Assembly: GCF_028682455.1 (NCBI RefSeq)
Contig: NZ_JANHLD010000002.1
Span: 992,001-1,056,000 of the forward strand
Direction of reading: 5' to 3'
DNA: 64,000 nt
Origin: Pseudomonas putida
GTDB lineage: Bacteria > Pseudomonadota > Gammaproteobacteria > Pseudomonadales > Pseudomonadaceae
How positions within the stretch are numbered: position 1 is the first letter of the stretch; each line of letters opens with the position of its first letter. Positions 38,106-44,494 of this stretch are shown here, piece after piece. Both the position numbers and the translations under genes were made by a program. The notes beneath the pieces are model-generated. The model was not told where the DNA came from. It worked only from the letters and a program-made list of their open reading frames with translations, and did not search any database.

Positions 38106-38147
38106 CGCGGGGCAAACCCGCTCCAGTAGGAGCGGGTTTGCCCCGCG
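38106..38147. repeat. REP pair forming a 19-bp hairpin
   Basis: CGCGGGGCAAACCCGCTCC (38106-38124) and its exact complement (38129-38147) are separated by AGTA. The hairpin follows the ABC ATPase gene and probably marks the operon's 3' end. Confidence 0.9.
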
Positions 38148-38157
38148 TTCAGCTTAC

Positions 38158-38553
38158 TGCGGATGCATTTTCGACTTGATCAAGCCGATGCTGAAAGTCG
38201 GCACCGCACCACTAATCCCCTCCCCCCCGACGATCGAGTTGAGCCCCGGCCCCAGCTTTGCTCGCAGGCCCCTCTGCAACTGCTGTCAATAATAATCAAC
38301 TACAAGAACCGCTGTAATACCGCCTTGCCTGGCCTGCAGCCCTGAAATTGCACCAACGCAATGAGAGCCTTCACCTGCGCAATCTGAAGTCGTTTGACAT
38401 ATTAAACGGCTCTGGCAAGCTGTATGACAGGTTTCGACCGGAAATGCTGGCCCAGCGCGGCGTTCCGGCAGTGCTCGAAACCTCAGGTAGCGCCCAGGTT
38501 TCAATTGCGCGCCTGCACAATAATGACAGGCCGCGCCTGTCCCAAGGTGACAT
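38158..38553. other. 396-bp gene-free leader upstream of the amidotransferase-like gene
   Basis: I find no convincing gene here. It contains an AT-rich patch (CAATAATAATCAACTAC near 38286), GTTTGACATATTAAAC near 38392 with a TTGACA-like hexamer at 38394-38399, and an inverted repeat GAAACCT...AGGTTTC (38477-38502). A short perfect hairpin lies just before the ribosome site. This is long for such a genome and probably holds the promoter and regulatory sites of the next gene. Confidence 0.5.
38525..38541 (+). promoter_or_regulatory. hairpin just upstream of a ribosome-binding site
   Basis: GACAGGC-CGC-GCCTGTC is a perfect 7-bp inverted repeat ending two bases before AAGGTGACAT-ATG. It could act as an operator or influence translation of the following gene. 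Confidence 0.5.
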
Positions 38554-39369
38554 ATGCCCAACAGCAACATTGGCAATAAGAATCAAACCCTTCGCAAACC
38601 CGTCGTCCTGATGACCATGGGCTCCCAGGAGCGCAAAGGTCACGATTATCAGGTCATGACCCACAAATACATCGTCCCGCTGGTTGAACACGCCGGTTGC
38701 GTACCGGTCCTGGTTCCGACCTGCTGCGGTATCGAAGACCTGGAAACCTACCTGGACATGGCCGATGGCGTGTACCTGACCGGTGCCGGGAGCAACATCG
38801 ACCCTGCCCTGTACGGCCAGGAGAACGAAACCCCGGGCAAGGGCCAGGACCGCAACCGCGACCTGTTCGACATCCCGCTGGTCAAGCTCGCCATCGCCCG
38901 CGGCCTGCCAATCTTCGGTATCTGCCGTGGCATGCAGGAAATCAACGTGGCCCTGGGTGGTGACATCTACCAGAAGGTCTACGCCGAGCCTGGCTTCAAC
39001 GATCACCGGGAAAACCCGGAAGATCCGGTCGATGTGCAGTACAGCGCTGTCCACAGCGTGCGCATCGAGCAAGGTAGCTGGCTGCAGAAGCTGCTCAGGA
39101 CCGACGAGATCCGCGTCAACTCGCTGCACGGCCAGGGCCTGAAAAACCTGGGCAAGGGCATCGAGCCGCTGGCCCGCGCCGAAGACGGCCTGGTCGAGGC
39201 AATCCATGCTCCAAGCCTGTCGCCGTTCCTGTTCGCCGTTCAGTGGCACCCGGAATGGCAAGCAGCGAAGAACCCGGACTCCGTGAAGATGTTCGAGGCC
39301 TTCGGTGAAGCCTGCCGCAAGCAAGTGGCCAAGGTTTCAGGGGTAAAGAAGCTTAGCTCCGCCGCCTGA
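38554..39369 (+). CDS. gamma-glutamyl-gamma-aminobutyrate hydrolase family protein (class I GATase, peptidase C26)
   Basis: A 271-residue cytoplasmic hydrolase resembling PuuD and SpuA. The nucleophile cysteine lies in IFGICRGMQEINVALGG, and the catalytic His/Glu pair in FAVQWHPEWQ. GVYLTGAGSNIDPALYG matches the substrate loop of the family, and NSLHGQGLKNL is typical of the group. Such enzymes cleave gamma-glutamyl amides of GABA or other amines. Its place after the D-lysine genes suggests a gamma-glutamylated lysine-derived compound could be the substrate (inference). AAGGTGACAT precedes the ATG; a REP hairpin terminator follows. Confidence 0.88.
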   Translation: MPNSNIGNKNQTLRKPVVLMTMGSQERKGHDYQVMTHKYIVPLVEHAGCVPVLVPTCCGIEDLETYLDMADGVYLTGAGSNIDPALYGQENETPGKGQDRNRDLFDIPLVKLAIARGLPIFGICRGMQEINVALGGDIYQKVYAEPGFNDHRENPEDPVDVQYSAVHSVRIEQGSWLQKLLRTDEIRVNSLHGQGLKNLGKGIEPLARAEDGLVEAIHAPSLSPFLFAVQWHPEWQAAKNPDSVKMFEAFGEACRKQVAKVSGVKKLSSAA

Positions 39370-39375
39370 TGCAAA

Positions 39376-39431
39376 CATCGCGGGGCAAGCCCGCTCCTAT
39401 TGCAGGAGCGGGCTTGCCCCGCGATGCTTTT
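39376..39431 (+). terminator. REP pair with T-run acting as terminator
   Basis: Opposed REP cores (39376-39398 and 39404-39426) are perfectly complementary over 23 bp with a 5-nt loop, and the second is followed by CTTTTT on the plus strand. It starts 6 bp after the amidotransferase-like gene. Confidence 0.88.
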
Positions 39432-39527
39432 TAATGATCCCCATCAATAGCAATCCCCGCCCAACACGCGCACCCTGACCGAAGACTGCACGACCCAGCC
39501 ACGCATACCTGTTCAGGAGAAATGGCC

Positions 39528-40601
39528 ATGTCCCGCATGAAAGCGGCAATCTTCGTCGAAAAGAATCGCATTGTTCTGGATGAAAAGCCCATTCCCGACG
39601 TGGGCCCTTCCGATGCGCTGCTGCGCATAACCACCACCACCCTCTGCGGCACCGACGTGCACATCCTGCGCGGCGAGTACCCGGTCGCCAAGGGCCTGAC
39701 CATTGGTCACGAGCCAGTGGGCATCATCGAAAAACTCGGTTCCCAGGTCCAGGGTTTCACGGAAGGCCAGCGCGTGATCGCCGGCGCCATCACCCCCAGC
39801 GGTCACAGCTATGCCTGCCTGTGTGGTTGCGCCTCGCAGGACGGCCCCGGCACCGCGCACGGCTTCCGCCCGGCCGGGGGCTGGAAGTTCGGCAACACCA
39901 TCGACGGCTGCCAGGCCGAATACGTGCTGGTGCCGGACGCCATGGCCAACCTGTCGCCGATTCCCGATGGGCTGAGCGATGAACAGGTGCTGATGTGCCC
40001 CGACATCATGTCCACCGGCTTCTGCGGCGCTGAACGCGGCGGTGTGCGCATCGGCGACTGCGTCGCCGTATTTGCCCTGGGACCGATTGGCTTGTGTGCC
40101 GTCGCCGGGGCGAAGCTGATGGGGGCGACCACCATTATCGGTGTCGACACCGTCCCCGCCCGCATGAGCGTTGCACGCCAACTGGGGGCGACCCATGTGG
40201 TCGACTTCAAGCAAGGCAATGTGGTGGAGCAGATCATGGCTCTGACCCACGGCCGGGGTGTGGATGTGTCGATCGAAGCCCTTGGCACCCAATCGACCTT
40301 CGAGTCGGCCCTGCGCATCCTGCGCCCTGGCGGCACGCTGTCGAGCCTCGGAGTGTATTCCTCGGACCTGAACATCCCGCTGTCGGCCTTTGCCGCAGGG
40401 CTGGGTGACTACAGTATCGTCAGTACCCTGTGCCCCGGCGGCAAGGAGCGCATGCGCCGGCTGATGGAGGTGGTGGGCAGCGGCAGCGTCGACCTCAAGC
40501 CGCTGGTGACCCATCGCTTCAAGCTCGACGACATCGAGGCGGCGTACGAGCTGTTCGCCCATCAGCAAGACGGGGTGATGAAAGTAGCGATCACCCCATA
40601 A
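39528..40601 (+). CDS. zinc-dependent alcohol dehydrogenase family protein
   Basis: A 357-residue medium-chain dehydrogenase. The catalytic zinc site is LCGTDVHILRGEYP with GLTIGHEPVGIIE, and a Cys-rich segment YACLCGCASQDGPG replaces the common structural-zinc lobe. The Rossmann motif is VFALGPIGLCAVAGAKLMGA. It resembles short-chain secondary alcohol or isopropanol-type dehydrogenases. AGGAG lies 8 nt before the ATG at 39528, which is better placed than ATG 39522. It is monocistronic, and the substrate is not determined. Confidence 0.88.
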   Translation: MSRMKAAIFVEKNRIVLDEKPIPDVGPSDALLRITTTTLCGTDVHILRGEYPVAKGLTIGHEPVGIIEKLGSQVQGFTEGQRVIAGAITPSGHSYACLCGCASQDGPGTAHGFRPAGGWKFGNTIDGCQAEYVLVPDAMANLSPIPDGLSDEQVLMCPDIMSTGFCGAERGGVRIGDCVAVFALGPIGLCAVAGAKLMGATTIIGVDTVPARMSVARQLGATHVVDFKQGNVVEQIMALTHGRGVDVSIEALGTQSTFESALRILRPGGTLSSLGVYSSDLNIPLSAFAAGLGDYSIVSTLCPGGKERMRRLMEVVGSGSVDLKPLVTHRFKLDDIEAAYELFAHQQDGVMKVAITP

Positions 40602-40628
40602 GGCCCGGCAGGCGTCAGGTGGACAGCA

Positions 40629-41840
40629 TCAGCCACCGCTGAGCTGCACCTGGCGCCGCTCGCCTGCGAAGAAAAACGGACGCAGGCGCACGCCCACCAG
40701 GTTGCCGGCATAGGCGGCGATCAACCACAACCAGCCGTGCAGGCTGCCCGAGGCGATCCCACTGAAATATGCGCCGATGTTGCAGCCATAGGCCAGGCGC
40801 GAACCGTAGCCCAGCAGCAGGCCGCCCACCACCGCCGCGATCAGCGAACGCAGCCCAATGTTCAGGTTCGGTGCAAAACGCCCGGCGAGCCCGGCAGCGA
40901 GCAAGGCCCCCAGCACAATACCGATGTCCATGACCGTGGTGATGTCCTGCCACAGCGGTGAAGCCAGGGCCTTGGCATTGGCTGGCGATTGCCAGAATAC
41001 CCAGCTGCCGACATCCACGCCCAGGCCGCTCAAGGTCTTGGCACCCCACAAGGCGAACGCCGAGGTAATACCCCAGGGCCGACCGGCCAGGGCCAGGGTG
41101 GCGTAGTTGAGCAAGGCCAGGGCTACCGCCCCCCACACCAGCGGCCAGGGCCCTTGCAGGAAGCGGCGCAGGCCACGCACGTCGCTTTGCACCGGCGCTT
41201 CCAGTTGGCCGTGACGGCGCTTCTCGAGTACCCGGGTCAGCCAGGCGATGGCCGCAAACAGCCCAAGGCTGGCCGCCAGGGCCGGCATCACGCCCCACGC
41301 CTTGACGATGGAAGTGGCAGGCAACGACGGCAGCGCGAACCACCAATCGGCGTGATGGGTCGCGGTCACCGAGCCGATGATGAAGAACAGCAGCGTCACC
41401 AGCATGCGCGCGTTGCCGCCGCCCACGGTGAACAGCGTGCCGGACGCGCAGCCGCCGCCCATCTGCATGCCGATCCCGAAGATGAACGCCCCGAACACCA
41501 CCGACACCCCGATCGGCGCGACCAGCCCGGTGACCGGCGTGCCGAACAGGCTGCCTGCGCTCAAGGCCGGGAAAAACAGCAGCACGGCCACACTCAGCAT
41601 GACCATCTGCGCCCGCAGGCCAGCACCACGGCGTTCGGTAATGAACACCCGCCAGGCCGAGGTAAAGCCGAAGGCAGCATGGTAAAGCGTCAGCCCCAGG
41701 GCGGCGCCGACGATCAGCAGCAGGACCTGTTGCAGGCCGGCAGCGCTGTTGAGGAACAGCGCGCCCACCAGCAGCAGGGCCAGCGCGCACAGCGGAACAG
41801 CAAAGCGGCGCTCAGGCGCCGCAGCAACGGTAAGACCCAT
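40629..41840 (-). CDS. YeeE/YedE family (sulfur-compound) transporter
   Basis: A 403-residue polytopic membrane protein with the paired family motifs QMGGGCASGTLFTVGGGN and YGSRLAYGCNIGAYFSGIAS. Their cysteines are the residues used for thiosulfate passage in characterised YeeE (TsuA) proteins. The ATG at 41840 is chosen because the long upstream frame overlaps the MOSC gene. It lies 44 bp after that gene on the minus strand, so MarR, MOSC and YeeE may be one transcript with a sulfur or redox theme. Confidence 0.9.
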   Translation of the reverse strand: MGLTVAAAPERRFAVPLCALALLLVGALFLNSAAGLQQVLLLIVGAALGLTLYHAAFGFTSAWRVFITERRGAGLRAQMVMLSVAVLLFFPALSAGSLFGTPVTGLVAPIGVSVVFGAFIFGIGMQMGGGCASGTLFTVGGGNARMLVTLLFFIIGSVTATHHADWWFALPSLPATSIVKAWGVMPALAASLGLFAAIAWLTRVLEKRRHGQLEAPVQSDVRGLRRFLQGPWPLVWGAVALALLNYATLALAGRPWGITSAFALWGAKTLSGLGVDVGSWVFWQSPANAKALASPLWQDITTVMDIGIVLGALLAAGLAGRFAPNLNIGLRSLIAAVVGGLLLGYGSRLAYGCNIGAYFSGIASGSLHGWLWLIAAYAGNLVGVRLRPFFFAGERRQVQLSGG

Positions 41841-41884
41841 CGTGGTACTCGGATTAAGCAGAACGGGCGGCGAGTATACCCCGA

Positions 41885-42592
41885 TCAGGCGGGCCGTTCG
41901 ACGCCAGGCCCCTGCAGGCGCGGCGTCCAATCCTCGACTTCGGCCTTCTCGAGGCGACGCTCCAGGGTCCGCCGCCAGGATGGCGCCAACGGCAGCGCCA
42001 GGCATTGGCGCAGGACATCGGCATCCACCTGTTTGTCGAACAACACCGCTGACAACCGCGCCACCGACCACTGCGGGCTCGGGCGCTCGACCAGTTCGAA
42101 CATCGCCCCTGCCCGCAGCACGCCCTCCTCCAGCACCCGGTAGTACCAGCCGGTGCGGCCACTTTGCTGGACCCGCAGCGACATGTCCCCGACCCCGAAG
42201 CGGTCATTGAGCTTCCAGCACGGCATGCGCCCCTGGGAAACCTCCAGCAACGCCGTACCCACCCGCAGGCGGTCGCCCAGGCACACCGAGTGCTCGGTCC
42301 AGCCATGGGTACTGAGGTTTTCCCCGAAAGCGCCGGGGGCCTGCAGCAAAGGGTGCTCGCCCAACTCCAGCGCCCAGGCACTGTAGTGCTCGCGCGGGTA
42401 ATGGTGGATGGCCTTGTCCTTGCCGCCATGAACCCGCAGGTCGCCCTGCTCGTCGCCGGCCAGGCCCAGATAGGTGACGGCCACTTCGCCATTGCGCGGC
42501 TGCTTGTCGATGGCGCTGCTGGAGCCTGGCCGGGTATAGGCCACGGCCTTGCCGGTGAGTACGGCATCAAGCGTCAGGGGGATCGCCGTCAT
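41885..42592 (-). CDS. MOSC domain-containing protein (YiiM-like)
   Basis: A 235-residue protein of the molybdenum-cofactor-sulfurase C-terminal (MOSC) family. It contains GLAGDEQGDLRVHGGKDKAI, HHYPREHYSAW, GAFGENLSTHGWTE and the cysteine motif VSQGRMPCWKLNDRFGV, where the Cys is the presumed sulfur or molybdenum-cofactor ligand. YiiM-type proteins reduce N-hydroxylated compounds using Moco (family knowledge). GGAG lies 9 nt before the second ATG (42592), which is preferred over the ATG at 42598 abutting the MarR stop (TAAATG). It is tightly coupled to the MarR gene. Confidence 0.9.
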   Translation of the reverse strand: MTAIPLTLDAVLTGKAVAYTRPGSSSAIDKQPRNGEVAVTYLGLAGDEQGDLRVHGGKDKAIHHYPREHYSAWALELGEHPLLQAPGAFGENLSTHGWTEHSVCLGDRLRVGTALLEVSQGRMPCWKLNDRFGVGDMSLRVQQSGRTGWYYRVLEEGVLRAGAMFELVERPSPQWSVARLSAVLFDKQVDADVLRQCLALPLAPSWRRTLERRLEKAEVEDWTPRLQGPGVERPA

Positions 42593-42598
42593 GGGCAT

Positions 42599-43156
42599 TT
42601 ACTCCGTCGGTTCGGCGAGCTGGTGCTCGCGGCAGATCAAATCGCGCTCGGCCATGGCCAAAGGCTCCCGGGTCAGTTCACAAAAGCCGCCGTCGGTGGT
42701 GATGCGATGAAAGCGGCAGGTCTTGCACAGGCCAAAGCCCGGTACGTTTTCGTTGCGCTGGATCGTGCGCAACAGGTCGAGCAGCAAGCCTTCCAGGTCC
42801 TCGGCGCGGGCGCCCATGCGGGCGGTAGCGGCGGCGAGGAAGTCCGGCGGCATCACCGCGTCGAGCAACGCCCGGGCAGGCTCCGTCAGGCTCAGGTGCA
42901 CGCTGCGCTTGTCGCTCACAGCCTGCGTCTTGAGGATCAAGCCCTTGGCTTCCAGGGCCTTGAGCGATTGCGACACCGTGCCTTTGGTCAGGCCCAGGTA
43001 CTCGGTCACCGCCAGCGGCGTATTGGAGTAACGGTTGCAGCGCGCCAGGTACAGCAAGGCGCTCAGCTGAATGGGCTGGAGCTCGGCCAGCAGCGGGTGC
43101 TGGCGAAACCAGACGCGGGTCAGGCTCGACAGCCGTTCCAACAGGTCGAATAGCAC
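42599..43156 (-). CDS. MarR-family regulator with a C-terminal cysteine cluster
   Basis: A 185-residue regulator with a normal MarR winged helix (LSALLYLARCNRYSNTPLAV, YLGLTKGTVSQSLKALEAKG, SDKRSVHLSLTEPARALLDA). It has an unusual C-terminal extension with Cys144, Cys147, Cys159 and Cys175 (FGLCKTCRFHR, GGFCEL, DLICREH), a C-x2-C-x11-C-x15-C pattern. This could bind a metal or an iron-sulfur cluster, making the protein a redox or sulfur sensor. It is divergent from a secreted protein gene across two TATCGA palindromes, and it is followed directly by the MOSC gene. Confidence 0.9.
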   Translation of the reverse strand: MLFDLLERLSSLTRVWFRQHPLLAELQPIQLSALLYLARCNRYSNTPLAVTEYLGLTKGTVSQSLKALEAKGLILKTQAVSDKRSVHLSLTEPARALLDAVMPPDFLAAATARMGARAEDLEGLLLDLLRTIQRNENVPGFGLCKTCRFHRITTDGGFCELTREPLAMAERDLICREHQLAEPTE

Positions 43157-43180
43157 GGCGCTTGGCCTCGATGAATGACG

Positions 43181-43197
43181 TCGATAGATAGTATCGA
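43181..43197. promoter_or_regulatory. TATCGA inverted repeat, candidate MarR operator 1
   Basis: TCGATA-GATAG-TATCGA, perfect 6-bp arms, 25 bp upstream of the MarR start codon. The TATCGA core is shared with the second site. Confidence 0.7.
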
Positions 43198-43209
43198 ATA
43201 AAAACTATA

Positions 43210-43239
43210 TTGACAAAGGCTGGGATCGGCTTAGGCTAT
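43210..43239 (+). promoter_or_regulatory. candidate promoter for the secreted protein gene
   Basis: A consensus -35 TTGACA at 43210-43215 is followed, at normal spacing, by a weak -10 (TAGGCT or GGCTAT, 43232-43239). The second MarR-type palindrome begins immediately downstream, where it could block transcription start. Confidence 0.55.
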
Positions 43240-43241
43240 TT

Positions 43242-43258
43242 GGTATCGAATCGAAACC
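43242..43258. promoter_or_regulatory. TATCGA palindrome, candidate MarR operator 2
   Basis: GGTATCGAATCGAAACC is a 17-bp palindrome with one mismatched pair besides the centre. It overlaps the expected transcription start of the gene at 43280 and shares TATCGA with operator 1. Confidence 0.7.
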
Positions 43259-43279
43259 ATAAACCACCGGAGTGATCCC

Positions 43280-44011
43280 ATGAAACGTACCCTCGCCTTC
43301 ACCCTCACCTTGCTGGCCACCCAGGCCTGGGCCCATGAAAGCCCTGGTATCAGCAGCGCCAAAGGCAATGCCGAGGCCGCCTTCGATCTGGTCCAGACCC
43401 GGGTCTTCAAGCAAGGCGACAACCTGGTGTTCGAGCAACTTGTGGACGGCAAGGCCGGCAGTCGCCTGCCCACCGCCAAGGGCGCATTTGCCGGCGCCGA
43501 GGTCTACAGCTATGTGTGGCCCACCAGCCTGGACAGCAGCAGCGTGGGCTTCGACGCCAAGGCCGGTATCCTGGCCCTGGCCCTGACCTCGCACCCGGAC
43601 TTCGACGACACGCCCAAGCTCGATGAAAACCGCGACGGCAAGACCGACAACGACGGTGGCCTGTGGCATTCCCACTGGGTGGTGCTGAGCAAGGATGAAA
43701 GCTGCGGCCCGGGAGGACTCAAGGTGCGTGACATCCCCAAGGGGGCGACGCCGAAGCTGCCTGCCACCTGGCCGGGCGCGCCGATCTACATCGACTCCCC
43801 CGGCTACGACCTGAGCGTGGACAAGAACGCCGCGCGGATCAGCGTGCCACTGGCGGCCGTGGGCTTCCCGCAGACATTCAACTATGACGGCGTGACGGCG
43901 GCGCTGAAGGTCAATGCCGACCTGCACAACCCGTTGCTGTGCGTCAGCAGCGTCTGGGACATCAGCTCGGGCGATCTGTCGCTGCCTGGGACCTGGAAGC
44001 TCAAGCCGTAG
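43280..44011 (+). CDS. exported protein with a calcium-loop-like motif, function unknown
   Basis: A 243-residue protein with a clear signal peptide (MKRTLAFTLTLLATQAWA-HES), so it is periplasmic or secreted. I do not recognise the family. A DENRDGKTDNDGG loop (from about residue 115) resembles an EF-hand/dockerin calcium-binding loop and is followed by GLWHSHWVVL. Two later cysteines (ESCGPG, LLCVSS) may form a disulfide. The gene is divergent from the Cys-rich MarR regulator, with operator palindromes over its promoter, so it is probably that regulator's target. Confidence 0.8.
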   Translation: MKRTLAFTLTLLATQAWAHESPGISSAKGNAEAAFDLVQTRVFKQGDNLVFEQLVDGKAGSRLPTAKGAFAGAEVYSYVWPTSLDSSSVGFDAKAGILALALTSHPDFDDTPKLDENRDGKTDNDGGLWHSHWVVLSKDESCGPGGLKVRDIPKGATPKLPATWPGAPIYIDSPGYDLSVDKNAARISVPLAAVGFPQTFNYDGVTAALKVNADLHNPLLCVSSVWDISSGDLSLPGTWKLKP

Positions 44012-44022
44012 GAGGGGATCGT

Positions 44023-44045
44023 TCGCGGGACAAGCCCGCCCCTAC
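44023..44045. repeat. REP element, single copy
   Basis: TCGCGGGACAAGCCCGCCCCTAC lies between the secreted protein gene and the small gene at 44063. Confidence 0.7.
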
Positions 44046-44062
44046 CGGTCAAGACAGTTGCT

Positions 44063-44461
44063 ATGCTGGAGGTCATGAACGCCACCCTGCCCACCCGTTC
44101 CCCCTGCCCACCCGGCGCTTGCGATTGCGGCCGGGAATCGTTGCAGGACATGCGCATCCTTTTGCTGACCCGGCAGGAAGAAAAGCGCCTGATCGAACGC
44201 CTGGAAAACCTGCAGGACCTGGCCGACCTCGAGCATATGCAGCGCAAGCTGTACGAGAACCTGGGGATTCGCCTGCACATCAGTCCAAGCTTCAACGAAG
44301 TGCGGACCATGCGTGGCTTCACCATCCAGATCGACGACCTGCCGGGCCTGTGCCGCAAGACCCGGCAGAGCATTCCCGCCGCCATCCGTCGGGCCCTGGA
44401 ACGCAAGCCGGAGATTGCCTACCGGCTGCTCGATAACCATGACCTGTTGCGCGATGCCTGA
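44063..44461 (+). CDS. small conserved-looking protein with N-terminal Cys cluster
   Basis: A 132-residue cytoplasmic-type protein of unknown family. The N-terminus has CPPGACDCGRESL (Cys15, Cys20, Cys22), a possible metal or Fe-S site. It is followed by a helical charged region (RQEEKRLIERLENLQDLADL) and a basic C-terminal half. The start is uncertain: ATG 44063 lacks a ribosome site, while ATG 44075 has GGAGGTC almost abutting it. It converges on the TonB receptor gene. Confidence 0.6.
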   Translation: MLEVMNATLPTRSPCPPGACDCGRESLQDMRILLLTRQEEKRLIERLENLQDLADLEHMQRKLYENLGIRLHISPSFNEVRTMRGFTIQIDDLPGLCRKTRQSIPAAIRRALERKPEIAYRLLDNHDLLRDA

Positions 44462-44494
44462 CCACCCCGGCCGCCTGGCGTCCAAGCGCAGCGG

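Noticed and set aside
38163..38345. 60-codon frame in the long intergenic leader
   Set aside because: No ribosome site, no homology-like features, and codon use unlike the neighbours.
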